Source of the DNA: Streptomyces sp. CA-278952
GTDB taxonomy: Bacteria; Actinomycetota; Actinomycetes; Streptomycetales; Streptomycetaceae
Reading direction: 5' to 3'
NCBI RefSeq assembly: GCF_028747205.1
Contig: NZ_CP112880.1
Span: 2,356,001-2,420,000, forward strand
DNA: 64,000 nucleotides
A model generated the notes under the pieces. That model did no database searches. It was not told where the DNA came from and saw only the letters and a list, made by a program, of their open reading frames with translations. Shown here in pieces: positions 8,674 to 17,632 of the stretch (position 1 is the first letter of the stretch; the number at the start of each line of letters is the position of its first letter). The position numbers and the translations under genes were made by a program.

Positions 8674-9399
8674 TTGCCCCCGCACCGCGCCCCGGCGGCG
8701 ACCCGTACCTCCGCGTTCGCCCTCGCCGCGGTCACCCTGCTGTCCGGCTGCGGCGCGGCCGGCGGGCTGAAGAGCGCGGGGGACGCGCCGTCGGCCGTGG
8801 AGCCCAAGAGCCTCTGGCCGGAACTGCCGCCCGCCTCCGCCGCCCCGTACGACTACGGCGAGGGCGAGACCGCGCGCATCCCGGGGATCCGGGTGACCGG
8901 CGGCGATGTGCGGCGGCTGGACCCGGTGGCCGTGGCGCAGGCCGGGCTGAAGGCGAAGACGGACCGGGGCAGCGGTCTGGACGAGCTGCCGGACGGGACG
9001 GTCCGGCGGATCGAGGCGTGCCGGACCGCCCCGGACGACTGCCCGGTCCTCCCGCCGTACTACCGCGATCTGACCGGCGACGGCAGGGACGAACTGGTGC
9101 TCGGCATCCGGATGCCCGACCGGCAGCTCGCCGTGCGCGTCTACATGCCGGACGAGGGGCGGCTGACCCGGATCATGTCCACCTACGACGCCGTCATCAG
9201 CGTGGAGCTGGCGGGCCGGGACCTGATCATGCGGGCTCCCTCGGTGATCCCGGGGTACGAATACCGCACCGCGTGGTCCTGGGACGACCGGCAGCGCGCG
9301 ATGCTGCCCACCCGGGACGAGATCCTGCGGACGCCCGAGCACCGGAAGGCCCCGAAGCCCACCCCGGAATCCTCCGCGCCCTCCGCGGGGACCCGATGA
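8674..9399 (+). CDS. Lipoprotein coupled to a sensor kinase
   Basis: A 241-residue exported lipoprotein. The start is taken as TTG at 8674 because GAAGAGGAGG lies just upstream; this gives a signal peptide ending in the lipobox LLSGC. An upstream in-frame start at 8611 would put 21 Arg-rich residues before the signal. The mature part has few recognisable motifs and includes a DLTGDGRDELVLG segment like an FG-GAP/calcium-loop strand. The stop overlaps the ATG of the histidine kinase gene (ATGA, 9396-9399). Such a coupled lipoprotein probably modulates the kinase, in the manner of CseA for CseC, but this is inference. Confidence 0.82.
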   Translation: MPPHRAPAATRTSAFALAAVTLLSGCGAAGGLKSAGDAPSAVEPKSLWPELPPASAAPYDYGEGETARIPGIRVTGGDVRRLDPVAVAQAGLKAKTDRGSGLDELPDGTVRRIEACRTAPDDCPVLPPYYRDLTGDGRDELVLGIRMPDRQLAVRVYMPDEGRLTRIMSTYDAVISVELAGRDLIMRAPSVIPGYEYRTAWSWDDRQRAMLPTRDEILRTPEHRKAPKPTPESSAPSAGTR

Positions 9400-10799
9400 G
9401 GCGGCGCGGGGACGCGATGAGGCGGCGCGGGTTCCGCTCGCCGCCCTGGACCGCGAGCCTCACCTGGAAGTCCGCGGTCTTCCTGACCGTCATGTGCTGC
9501 ACCCTGGCGGCCCTCCTCGGCTTCCTGGTGCACACGGCGGTCACCCGGCAGACGGTCGAACAGGCCCGGGAGAAGACGCTGAGCCGGCTGGAGATGGTCA
9601 CCGACGCGTACGAGGCCGGGGAGCCGCTGCCCCCGAGGGCCGGCATCGACCCGCCGGGCCTGCCCGCCTCACTGCGCGCCCTGGCCGCGGCCGGCGAGCG
9701 GGGCACCGTCGTCGCGGACGCTCCGCCCGCCCGGCCGGGAGCCCCGGGCGGGTGGAGCGGCCCCGCCATGTGGGCGGCGGGCCCGGCGGACGGGCGGGCG
9801 CTCGCCACCTGGACGGACTACAGCCACAGCGCCCGCACCATCGGCGGCCTCGACCGGGCGATCATCGGCTCCTCGCTGCTGGCCATCGCCGCGACCCTGC
9901 TCGTCGGTCTGTTCGCCGTCGGCCGGGTGACCCGCAGGCTCCACCAGAGCGCCCGGGTGGCCCGCCGGATCAGCGCGGGCGATCTCGACGCCCGGGTGCA
10001 CGACCCCCGGACCGCGCGCCCGGTCCGCGCGCAGGACGAGGTGGCGATCGTGGCGGGCGCCCTCGACACCATGGCCTCGACCCTCCAGCGCAAGCTCCAG
10101 ACCGAGCAGCGGTTCACCGCCGACGTGGCGCACGAGCTGCGCACTCCCCTGACCGGCCTGTCGGCCGCCGCCGAACTGCTGCCGCCGGGCCGCCCGGCGG
10201 AGCTGGTGCGCGACCGGGTGCGGGCGATGCGGGCGCTGACGGAGGACCTGTTGGAGATCTCCCGCCTCGACGCCCGTACCGAGCAGGTCGACCTCGCCGT
10301 GCACGAACTCGCGCCCCTGGCGGAGCGGGTCGTCCGGGCGTCGGGCACCGACACCGAAGTGCGAGTGAAGGGCGCGGCCCGGGTGGAGACGGACCGGCGG
10401 CGCCTGGAGCGGGTGATCGGCAATCTGGTGGCCAACGCCCATCGGCACGGGCGGCCTCCGGTGGTGCTGAGCGTGGACGGTGCGGTGGTCTCCGTGACCG
10501 ACCACGGCCCGGGGTTCCCGGCGTATCTGCTGGACGGCGGGCCGCAGCGGTTCCGCACGGACGGCGCGGGCAAGGGGCACGGTCTCGGGCTGACCATCGC
10601 CCTCGGCCAGGCCCAGGTCATCGGCGCCCGGCTGGACTTCGGCAATCCGCCGGACGGCGGGGCGCTCGTCCGGGTGACCCTGCCGGAGTACGTGCGCCTC
10701 GACGACGGTGATGCCGACGGGAATCCCGGCGGTGGCGGGGGCCGGGGCCCCAAGGACGACCCGGACGGCTCAACACCTGAGGACCCTCACGCAACGTGA
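9396..10799 (+). CDS. Sensor histidine kinase without adjacent response regulator
   Basis: A 467-residue membrane histidine kinase. First helix about 25-50 (VFLTVMCCTLAALLGFLV), extracytoplasmic sensor to about 160, second helix (IIGSSLLAIAATLLVGLFAV), HAMP, H-box ADVAHELRTPL, N-box NLVANAHRHG, and ATP-lid blocks DHGPGFP and GKGHGLGLT. The start is ATG at 9396 overlapping the lipoprotein stop; a second ATG follows at 9417. A hydrophilic Gly-rich tail of about 40 residues ends the protein. No response-regulator gene lies on either side, so its partner must be elsewhere or the protein is an orphan. Confidence 0.9.
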   Translation: MRRRGDAMRRRGFRSPPWTASLTWKSAVFLTVMCCTLAALLGFLVHTAVTRQTVEQAREKTLSRLEMVTDAYEAGEPLPPRAGIDPPGLPASLRALAAAGERGTVVADAPPARPGAPGGWSGPAMWAAGPADGRALATWTDYSHSARTIGGLDRAIIGSSLLAIAATLLVGLFAVGRVTRRLHQSARVARRISAGDLDARVHDPRTARPVRAQDEVAIVAGALDTMASTLQRKLQTEQRFTADVAHELRTPLTGLSAAAELLPPGRPAELVRDRVRAMRALTEDLLEISRLDARTEQVDLAVHELAPLAERVVRASGTDTEVRVKGAARVETDRRRLERVIGNLVANAHRHGRPPVVLSVDGAVVSVTDHGPGFPAYLLDGGPQRFRTDGAGKGHGLGLTIALGQAQVIGARLDFGNPPDGGALVRVTLPEYVRLDDGDADGNPGGGGGRGPKDDPDGSTPEDPHAT

Positions 10800-10803
10800 C
10801 GCG

Positions 10804-10832
10804 TTGCGGGCCGTGTGTGGCGAATCTAGCGT
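10804..10832 (+). promoter_or_regulatory. Likely sigma-HrdB-type promoter for the SH3 gene
   Basis: TTGCGG at 10804-10809 and TAGCGT at 10827-10832 are separated by 17 bp, close to the Streptomyces TTGACR/TAGRRT pattern. They lie about 60 bp upstream of the ATG at 10892. Confidence 0.5.
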
Positions 10833-10891
10833 GACGAGCACGAGCCCAGCTCGTGTCCCCCACGGCCCCTTCCTCATCGCATGGAGGCAGC

Positions 10892-11392
10892 ATGTCCCCC
10901 CTGTCCCGCCCCTCGCGGCTCCGCCGGCTCGGCCTCTGCGTCGCCACCGGCACGCTCGCGGCGCTCACCGCCGCCGCTCCCGCCGCACTGGCGGCCGACC
11001 CCCAGCCCGTCGGACAGCGCGCGGAGGCCGCCGCTCCGGACCCGACGTCCGACGAGCTCTCCGCCTCGGCGCTGCAGCGCGAGCACGAGGCGCAGCAGAA
11101 GCAGGCCCGCGAGGAGGCGGGGAAGCAGGGGCAGGTCAAGCCCCAGGCGCCGAAGCGGACCTACAAGGGGCGCGTCATCGCCAAGCCGTACCTGCTGCTC
11201 CGTGACAAGCCGACCCGCAGCAGCCGCGTCGTCGGCTCGGTCGAGTACGGCAAGACCGTCAACATCTTCTGCAAGACCAAGGGCGACAACGTCGACAGCA
11301 ACAACCGCTGGTACCTGCTGACCGACGGCACCTGGGCCTGGGGTTCGGCCCGCTACATCGAGAACATCGGCGCCGCGCCGAAGTGGTGCTGA
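10892..11392 (+). CDS. Secreted SH3-like domain protein
   Basis: A 166-residue secreted protein. A Sec signal peptide (about 1-36, ending AALAADP) is followed by a charged, Gln-rich linker (QREHEAQQKQAREEAGKQ) and a bacterial SH3-like domain at about 85-160 (LLLRDKPTRSSRVVGSV, WAWGSARYIEN). It has two cysteines, one in NIFCKT and the last residue, which may form a disulfide. SH3b domains usually bind cell-wall peptides. The ATG at 10892 follows GGAGGCAGC, so an upstream start at 10853 is less likely. Confidence 0.82.
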   Translation: MSPLSRPSRLRRLGLCVATGTLAALTAAAPAALAADPQPVGQRAEAAAPDPTSDELSASALQREHEAQQKQAREEAGKQGQVKPQAPKRTYKGRVIAKPYLLLRDKPTRSSRVVGSVEYGKTVNIFCKTKGDNVDSNNRWYLLTDGTWAWGSARYIENIGAAPKWC

Positions 11393-11412
11393 CCTCGCGT
11401 CACCCGCACATC

Positions 11413-11462
11413 CGCCCGCCCGTGGAGCCCGGCCGTGGAGCCGTCGGCTCCCCGGGCGGGCG
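11413..11462. terminator. Hairpin after the SH3 gene
   Basis: CGCCCGCCCG at 11413-11422 pairs perfectly with CGGGCGGGCG at 11453-11462. The GAGCC/GGCTC arms inside lengthen the structure. It lies 20 bases after the stop. Confidence 0.6.
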
Positions 11463-11561
11463 CGTGTCCGACGGGCGCCGGCCGCATGTCCGGTGGGCGC
11501 TGACATAGGCAAAGGTGTGACATAAGGGAAATACCGCGCACCTCTTGCTACGTTGCGGGGC

Positions 11562-12941
11562 ATGACCGCAACGACGGCGGACGCTCCCCCGCCCGAGCTA
11601 CGCCTGCCCAAGCGGCGCGGGGTGGAGCTCACCCTCCTCGTCGGGGGCGTCCTGATCTCCGTCCTCGGCTATGCGGCGGTCGGCCTCGCCCACGATGGCA
11701 CCGTGCCTCCCGACGTCGCCGGGTACGGTGCCGGGCTCGGCACGCTCGCGCTGCTCGCCCATGTCGCGGTCCGCTTCCGGGCCCCGTACGCCGATCCGCT
11801 GCTGCTGCCGATCGCCGTCCTGCTCAACGGGCTCGGCCTGGTGCTGATCTACCGGCTCGACCTGGAGACCCCGAGGGACCAGGCCGCGCCCACCCAGCTC
11901 GTCTGGTCCACGCTCGGCGTCGCGCTGTTCGCGGCCGTGGTGGTGCTGCTGCGCGACCACCGCGTGCTCCAGAGGTACGCGTATCTCTCGGTGGCCTCGG
12001 CGCTCGTCCTCATGATCGTGCCGATCTTCTTCCCGGCGGTGAACGGGGCGAAGATCTGGATCAGGATCGGCGGACTCTCCTTCCAGCCCGGCGAGTTCGC
12101 CAAGATCCTGCTCGCGGTGTTTTTCGCCGCCTACCTGGCCGCCAACCGCAACGCGCTCGCGTACACCGGCCGCACCTTCTGGAAGCTGCAACTGCCCGCC
12201 GGCCGGGTGCTCGGGCCGATCGTGGCGATCTGGCTGCTGAGCGTCGGCGTGCTGGTGCTGGAGCGTGATCTGGGCACCTCGCTGCTGTTCTTCGGGCTCT
12301 TCGTCATCATGCTGTACGTGGCGACCGGCCGGACCGGCTGGATCGCGGTCGGTCTGCTCCTGGCCGGCGTCGGCGCCTTCGTCGTCGGCTCCTTCGAACC
12401 GCACGTCCACAGCCGGGTCCAGGACTGGCTGGACCCGTTCGCCTCGATCGACGCGGGGCAGGGGCCGGGCCAGCTCGCCCAGTCGCTGTTCGCCTTCGCC
12501 GCGGGCGGAATGCTCGGGACCGGGCTCGGCGCGGGCCACTCCATCCTGATCGGCTTCGCCGCCAAGTCCGACTTCATCCTGGCGACCGCGGGCGAGGAGC
12601 TGGGCCTGAGCGGGCTGACCGCGGTCTTCCTGCTCTACGCGCTGCTCGTGGCGCGCGGCTACCGGGCGGGGCTCGCCCTGCGCGACCCGTTCGGTCGGCT
12701 GCTCTCCATCGGCCTGGCGTCGATCCTGGCGCTCCAGGTGTTCGTGATCGCGGGCGGGGTGATGGGGCTGATCCCGCTCACCGGGATGGCGATGCCGTTC
12801 CTCGCGCAGGGCGGCTCGTCGGTCGTCACCAACTGGATCATCGTGGCGCTGCTGATCCGGGTCAGCGACGTCTCGCGCAGACCCCACCCGGAACAGGCCG
12901 AGACCGGGGTCATCGCCGCGACCGTGGAGGAGGACCGGTGA
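11562..12941 (+). CDS. FtsW/RodA/SpoVE-family peptidoglycan polymerase
   Basis: A SEDS-family glycosyltransferase (459 residues) that polymerises lipid II in the membrane together with a partner PBP. There are about ten membrane helices. Family signatures include the QPGEFAKI motif after [24 protein letters not shown] and the C-terminal GGSSVVTNW. The ATG at 11562 is used; a TTG three codons earlier is less likely. The stop overlaps the GTG of the PBP gene (GTGA, 12938-12941), so polymerase and transpeptidase are co-translated. It may be one of several paralogues, so I do not assign it to division or elongation. Confidence 0.93.
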   Translation: MTATTADAPPPELRLPKRRGVELTLLVGGVLISVLGYAAVGLAHDGTVPPDVAGYGAGLGTLALLAHVAVRFRAPYADPLLLPIAVLLNGLGLVLIYRLDLETPRDQAAPTQLVWSTLGVALFAAVVVLLRDHRVLQRYAYLSVASALVLMIVPIFFPAVNGAKIWIRIGGLSFQPGEFAKILLAVFFAAYLAANRNALAYTGRTFWKLQLPAGRVLGPIVAIWLLSVGVLVLERDLGTSLLFFGLFVIMLYVATGRTGWIAVGLLLAGVGAFVVGSFEPHVHSRVQDWLDPFASIDAGQGPGQLAQSLFAFAAGGMLGTGLGAGHSILIGFAAKSDFILATAGEELGLSGLTAVFLLYALLVARGYRAGLALRDPFGRLLSIGLASILALQVFVIAGGVMGLIPLTGMAMPFLAQGGSSVVTNWIIVALLIRVSDVSRRPHPEQAETGVIAATVEEDR

Positions 12942-14395
12942 TCCGCTACATCCGGCGGGCCGCCGCCTTCTGTCTGCTGCTGCTGGTGGCGCTGCTCGTC
13001 AACGCGGCCCGGATCCAGGTCTTCGAGGCCGACGAGCTGGACGACAACCCGGCCAACCGCCGCAACACCATCGCCCGTTACGACCAGCCGCGCGGCAACA
13101 TCCTGGTCGGCGACCGGCCCGTGACCGGCAGCAAGGAGACCGGCGAGCAGCTCAGCTTCGAGCGCACCTATCTGCACGGCCCGCTGTACGCCCCGGTGAC
13201 CGGATACGCCTCGCAGACGTACGGCACGACGCTCATCGAGAACGCCGAGGACTCCGTCCTGTCCGGTACGGACTCCCTGCTGGCGCCGCTGCCCTTCTGG
13301 AACGAGTTCACGCGGGGCCGGCAGCCGGGCGGCGATGTCGTCACCACGATCAGGGCGTCGATGCAGCAGGCCGCGTACGACGGGCTGGGCGGGCGGCGGG
13401 GGGCGGTCGCGGCGCTGGATCCGTCGACGGGCGCGATCCTGGCGCTGGTCTCGACCCCCTCGTACGACCCCGAGCGGCTGTCGGGGACCGGTTCCGCGGT
13501 GACCGACGCGTGGGCCCGGCTGAACGCGGCCAAGAGTCTGCCGATGCTCAACCGGGCCATCCGCCAGACCTATCCGCCGGGCTCCACCTTCAAGATCGTG
13601 ACGGCGGCGGCGGCCCTGGACGCCCGGGCGGCGACGGACGCCGACGCGCCCACGGACACCCCGTCGCCGTACGTCCTGCCCGGTACGACGACGACACTGC
13701 CGAACGAGGCGAGAGGCTGCGAACAGGCGTCCCTGGCGGACGCGATCCGGGTCTCCTGCAACACCGTGATGGCCCATCTCGGCGTGGAGGTCGGGCTGGA
13801 GGGGATGGTGGAGGCGGCGGAGAAGTTCGGCTTCAACGACACCGGGCTGCGCATCCCGTCCGGGGTGGCGAGGAGCAACTTCGACACGGACATGAGCGAC
13901 GACCAGCTCGCGCTCTCCTCGATCGGGCAGTTCAACACGACGGCGACCCCGCTCCAGATGGCGATGGTCGCGTCGGCGGTGGCCAACGGCGGGGATCTGC
14001 GCCGCCCCCATCTGGTGGACCGGGTGACCACCAACGACGGGGACACGGTCCGGCGGGACGGGGCCGACCCGTACGAGCGGCCGATGAGCCCGTCGACGGC
14101 CGTGCAGCTCCAGCGGATGATGGTCGACGTGGTGGAGAACGGCACCGGGGCGAACGCGGCGATCGACGGGGTGAAGGTCGGCGGCAAGACCGGTACCGCC
14201 CAGCACGGCGTCGACAACTCCGGGCTGCCGTACGCCTGGTTCATCTCCTGGGCCCAGGCCCCCGACTCCGGGCGCCCGGCCGTCGCGGTGGCAGTGGTCG
14301 TGGAGGACGCCGCCGCCGACCGGGACGACATCAGCGGCGGCGGCAGCGCGGCCCCGATCGCCCGGGCCGTGATGGAAGCGGCGTTGGAGGAATAA
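12938..14395 (+). CDS. Class B penicillin-binding protein (transpeptidase)
   Basis: A DD-transpeptidase that cross-links peptidoglycan outside the membrane (485 residues). N-terminal membrane anchor at about 5-23 ([19 protein letters not shown]), a dimerisation-type region, then the catalytic domain with the three active-site boxes: STFK in [12 protein letters not shown] in RVSCNTV and KTG in GGKTGTAQH. There are no PASTA repeats. The GTG start sits in the stop of the SEDS-family gene, the standard partner pair. At under 500 residues it resembles PbpA of the actinomycete elongation/sporulation group. Confidence 0.93.
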   Translation: MIRYIRRAAAFCLLLLVALLVNAARIQVFEADELDDNPANRRNTIARYDQPRGNILVGDRPVTGSKETGEQLSFERTYLHGPLYAPVTGYASQTYGTTLIENAEDSVLSGTDSLLAPLPFWNEFTRGRQPGGDVVTTIRASMQQAAYDGLGGRRGAVAALDPSTGAILALVSTPSYDPERLSGTGSAVTDAWARLNAAKSLPMLNRAIRQTYPPGSTFKIVTAAAALDARAATDADAPTDTPSPYVLPGTTTTLPNEARGCEQASLADAIRVSCNTVMAHLGVEVGLEGMVEAAEKFGFNDTGLRIPSGVARSNFDTDMSDDQLALSSIGQFNTTATPLQMAMVASAVANGGDLRRPHLVDRVTTNDGDTVRRDGADPYERPMSPSTAVQLQRMMVDVVENGTGANAAIDGVKVGGKTGTAQHGVDNSGLPYAWFISWAQAPDSGRPAVAVAVVVEDAAADRDDISGGGSAAPIARAVMEAALEE

Positions 14396-14433
14396 CCGGG
14401 GCGCGCGAAGGGCCCCACCGGCAGACTGGGCCC

Positions 14434-15537
14434 ATGACACCGACGATCTCCCCGGTGGCGCGGGCCCTGGAGCGGATCGGCCGGCTGGACCCGGCGCTGC
14501 ACGCGTTCACCGAGGTCTGGCCGGACGAGGCGCTCGCCCGGGAGCGGGAGGCCGTGGCGCGCCGGCTCCCCCTGGGCGGGCTGCCGTTCGCCGTGAAGGG
14601 GCCCTGGGGGATCCGGTCCTTCGCGGCCCGTCGGCTGATCGCGGCGGGCGGGTCCCCGGTCGGTGCGACCTCGGTGCCCGGGCCCGGCACGCACTGGCAG
14701 ACCTGGGGCCTGGGCACACACGGCCGTACGGTCAACCCGTGGCGGGCGGACCGTACCCCGGGCGGCTCATCGGCCGGGTCGGCGGTCGCGGTGGCGGCGG
14801 GGATGGCGGAGCTGGCGACGGGCAGCGACGGGGCCGGGTCGGTCCGCATCCCGGCCGCCTGGTGCGGGGTGTTCGGGCTGAAGACGACGAACGGGCTGCT
14901 CCCCTCCCCCGACCGGACGGGGCTGGCCTCGGCCGGGGTGCTGGCCCGGTCGGCGGCCGCGGCGGAGCCGTATCTGCGCCAGGTGCTGGACGGGTACGAA
15001 CCGGTCGCCGCCCCCGCCCTGCCGCTGCCCGCCGTGTACAGCGAGGACCTCGGCTACGCGGAGGTGGACCCGGAGGTGGCGGCCGTCGTCCGGGCGGCGG
15101 TGGACCGGCTCGTCGCGGCGGGGACCGTACGCCTGCTGGGGCGCGAGGCCGCGCTGCTCGACCCGGTGGGCGCCTGGACGGCGATACGGGGCGGCTCGCC
15201 CGACGACCCGGAGGCGGTGCGGGTGCGGCGGACGAACGACGAGCGGCTGGCGGGGCTGCTCACCGGCGGGGCCCTGCTGCTGACCCCGGCCACCCCGAAC
15301 CGGCCACATGGGCACGAGGGCCCGGGAGACCTCTACTCCACGGCGCTGACCTGGGCGTTCAACCTGAGCGGGCATCCTGCGGCGAGCCTGCCCGCCGGGT
15401 TCACCGGGGACGGCTGCCCGGTGGGGCTCCAACTGGCGGCGGCACGGGGCGCGGACGTCCGGCTGCTCGCCGCGGCCCGCGCGGTGGAGGAGGCCCTGCC
15501 CGCCCCACCGACGCCGCCCGCCGCCGGGCGGCGCTGA
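14434..15537 (+). CDS. Amidase-signature family protein, short form
   Basis: A 367-residue serine hydrolase-type amidase. The Ser-cisSer-Lys triad is visible: Lys in PFAVKGPWG, the cis-Ser in the signature [11 protein letters not shown] and the nucleophile Ser in [12 protein letters not shown] (usual form G-T/S-D-x-G-G-S). It is shorter than the usual 450-500 residues because the region between signature and C-terminus is reduced, so the substrate pocket is probably unusual. The ATG at 14434 lies 39 bases after the PBP gene, so it may be the last gene of that operon. Substrate unknown. Confidence 0.85.
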   Translation: MTPTISPVARALERIGRLDPALHAFTEVWPDEALAREREAVARRLPLGGLPFAVKGPWGIRSFAARRLIAAGGSPVGATSVPGPGTHWQTWGLGTHGRTVNPWRADRTPGGSSAGSAVAVAAGMAELATGSDGAGSVRIPAAWCGVFGLKTTNGLLPSPDRTGLASAGVLARSAAAAEPYLRQVLDGYEPVAAPALPLPAVYSEDLGYAEVDPEVAAVVRAAVDRLVAAGTVRLLGREAALLDPVGAWTAIRGGSPDDPEAVRVRRTNDERLAGLLTGGALLLTPATPNRPHGHEGPGDLYSTALTWAFNLSGHPAASLPAGFTGDGCPVGLQLAAARGADVRLLAAARAVEEALPAPPTPPAAGRR

Positions 15538-15593
15538 CGGCCGGGCGGCGCTGACGGGCGGGCGACCGGCCCCGGTTCCGGTCTCGGGTCCTT

Positions 15594-15628
15594 GGTCTCC
15601 GGCCACTGGCCACTGGCCACCGGAGACC
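15594..15628. terminator. Inverted repeat between convergent genes
   Basis: GGTCTCCGG (15594-15602) and CCGGAGACC (15620-15628) are perfect 9-bp arms around a 17-bp spacer of repeated CCACTGG units. It sits between the amidase and the convergent gene at 15645 and probably works in both directions. Confidence 0.65.
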
Positions 15629-15644
15629 AGAGACCGGCCACCGG

Positions 15645-16526
15645 TCAGCCGATCGGCTTGCGGGCCTCCTCGCGGACCTTGGCCGTCTCCGCCGCGACCG
15701 CGGCCAGGTCGATGGACTTGGCGTCCTTGAGCACGCTCTCCGGGCGGATCACCGCGATCATCGCGGCGGTGTTGTCGTCGCCCCAGGCGCACATGGGGAT
15801 GTTCGCGACGCCGCCGCCCTCGTTCGACTGCACGATCTGGCACTCGATCGTGATGTCGTACCCCTCGGGCGTGAACTTCTTGGCGGGCACGACGAGCTTC
15901 GCGCCGTCGGCCGTCGCCGCTCCCTCCATGATCTTGCCGCGCATGAAGCCGGGGCTGGCCAGCCGCCCGTACATCCCCGAGAGCACCAGGGCGCCGCCCT
16001 TGTCCGACGTGTAGTGCGCGACGACCGCCTCGCCGTCCCGGATGCTGGGGTCGGGAGTGTCCTCGATCTCCTTGCCCTCGGTCTCCGACAGGTCCTGGCC
16101 CAGGCTGAACTCGCCGTCCAGGAGCTTCTGCTGCACGAGGAGCCGGTACTCCGCCTTCGGGTACGCCAGGTCGGTCCCCTTGTCGGCGAGCTGGGTGACG
16201 CCGAAGACGATCGCCCCCGCCACCACCACCGCGCCGACCGCGATCCCGACGATGAGGCCGGTCCGCTTCCCGCGCGGCGGCTGCGGGCCCTGGGGCGGCC
16301 AGCCGCCGGCCGCGTCCGGGCCGCCGCCTCCGCCGGGTATGCCGGGCCGGCCCCACCCGCCCTGCTGGGGCGGTGCCGGGGGCTGCTGCGGGTAGCCGTA
16401 GGGCGGTTGCTGGGGCGGCACGGACCCGGGCGCGGCCGGCGGCGCGCCGTAGGGGTTCTGGCCGTAGGGGTTCTGCGGGGACGGCGGCCCGTACGGGCCC
16501 TGCGGCGGGTGCGGCGGGGTGGTCAT
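15645..16526 (-). CDS. Pro/Gly/Tyr-rich anchored protein with extracellular domain
   Basis: A 293-residue single-pass membrane protein. The first 85 residues are low complexity (PPHPPQGPYGPPSPQNPYG and similar), followed by basic residues, a helix (GLIVGIAVGAVVVAGAIVFGV) and a 180-residue extracytoplasmic domain with two Cys residues (IECQIV, MCAWGDD). No family was recognised. This design (disordered cytoplasmic tail, one helix, outer sensor-like domain) is common in Streptomyces. The ATG at 16526 follows GGTGAG on the minus strand; a start 6 codons upstream is also open. Confidence 0.78.
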   Translation of the reverse strand: MTTPPHPPQGPYGPPSPQNPYGQNPYGAPPAAPGSVPPQQPPYGYPQQPPAPPQQGGWGRPGIPGGGGGPDAAGGWPPQGPQPPRGKRTGLIVGIAVGAVVVAGAIVFGVTQLADKGTDLAYPKAEYRLLVQQKLLDGEFSLGQDLSETEGKEIEDTPDPSIRDGEAVVAHYTSDKGGALVLSGMYGRLASPGFMRGKIMEGAATADGAKLVVPAKKFTPEGYDITIECQIVQSNEGGGVANIPMCAWGDDNTAAMIAVIRPESVLKDAKSIDLAAVAAETAKVREEARKPIG

Positions 16527-16640
16527 GCGCTCACCGTACGACACGTTTGCGAACGGAATTTCGATGCGCCCGGTATCGGTATCAGGTCGAGAGCATCGGC
16601 CCCGAGCGGTTGGCCCCTCCCGGCGCTCAGGGCCGCCGCC

Positions 16641-17540
16641 TCAGCCCAACGGCTCGCGCCTGCGCAGCCAGTCCTCCGGCGCCCCGGCCGTCCCCGTCGA
16701 CGCCCCGACCACGCCCCCGGTGATCGCGCACGTGGTGTCGACGTCGCCGAGGCCCTCCGCGGTCGCCCAGAGCGCCGCCTCCAGGTCGCCCCCGTGGCGG
16801 GTGGCGGTCCACAGCGCGAAGGGCACGGTGTCGTCGGCCCGGATGCGCTGCCCGTTGCCGAGGAGGTCCGCGGCCTTCCACGGTTCCGTGGTGAACGGCG
16901 TCCGCGCGGCTCGCCGCACTCCGTCGCGCACCGGCCCTTCGGGCGTCCGGTCCGCCACCGCGTCCAGGGTCAGTTCGCCGCGCACCGAGAGCGCCGCCGC
17001 CACCGCGACGGCCACCGCGCCCGCGATGCCGTCCGGGTGGGCGTGGGTGACCTCCGCCGAGAGCGCCGCCTGTGCCGCGACCTGGCCCAGGTCCTCGTGG
17101 AACCGGGCCCCGAGCGGCGCGACCCGCATCGCCGCGCCGTTGCCGAGGCTGCCGCCGTCGAAGAGTCCGGGGGCCAGGGTGCGCCAGTCGGCGGGGGCCT
17201 GAAGCAGTTGGGGCAGCAGGAGGTGCATGCCGTGGCCGTAGCCGCGGGCCTGGTCGGCGTCGAAGGCCAGGGCGTAGCAGAGGGCCAGGTGGTCCTGGTC
17301 GACGTGGCCGTGCTCGTCGAGGGAGCGGTTCAGCGCGAGAGCCAGGGCCGTGTCGTCGGTCCAGTGCCAGCGGGGCTCCGGCGGGGTGCGGCGGGCCCGG
17401 ATCTCGTTCACGGCCTGCCGGGGCTCGCGGAAGAGCGGGAACCAGCGCTCCCCGAACGCGTCGCCGAGCGCGAGGGATTCGAGGCTGCGCCGGGCGGCGG
17501 CGCGACCGGCGGCGGTGGCTGCGGGCGGGTTCGTCGTCAT
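16641..17540 (-). CDS. ADP-ribosylglycohydrolase (DraG/ARH family)
   Basis: Members remove ADP-ribose from modified proteins or nucleic acids, or hydrolyse related glycosides. The 299-residue protein has the N-terminal GDAFGERWF block, the Mg-binding WTDDTALAL motif, GNGAAMRVAPLG in the middle and the C-terminal DVDTTCAITGGVVGA. These match the conserved metal ligands of the fold. The start is ATG at 17540. A longer open frame continues upstream, but that part is antisense/out of frame to the ferritin-like gene. The nearby diiron genes do not point to a substrate. Confidence 0.9.
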   Translation of the reverse strand: MTTNPPAATAAGRAAARRSLESLALGDAFGERWFPLFREPRQAVNEIRARRTPPEPRWHWTDDTALALALNRSLDEHGHVDQDHLALCYALAFDADQARGYGHGMHLLLPQLLQAPADWRTLAPGLFDGGSLGNGAAMRVAPLGARFHEDLGQVAAQAALSAEVTHAHPDGIAGAVAVAVAAALSVRGELTLDAVADRTPEGPVRDGVRRAARTPFTTEPWKAADLLGNGQRIRADDTVPFALWTATRHGGDLEAALWATAEGLGDVDTTCAITGGVVGASTGTAGAPEDWLRRREPLG

Positions 17541-17632
17541 ACCCGCATCGTGACCGCCGGGACCCGGTGGCGTACATCCCTTATCGGCCTCCGGGCCCCC
17601 GGGGCGCCGCACCGCCCCGCCGCGAGCCCCCC

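Noticed and set aside
8541-9395. N-terminal extension of the histidine kinase frame
   Set aside because: This part is antisense-like low complexity and overlaps the lipoprotein gene in another frame; the coupled ATG at 9396 is better.
13510-14433. N-terminal extension of the amidase frame over the PBP gene
   Set aside because: It is the shadow of the PBP gene; amidase sequence begins at 14434.
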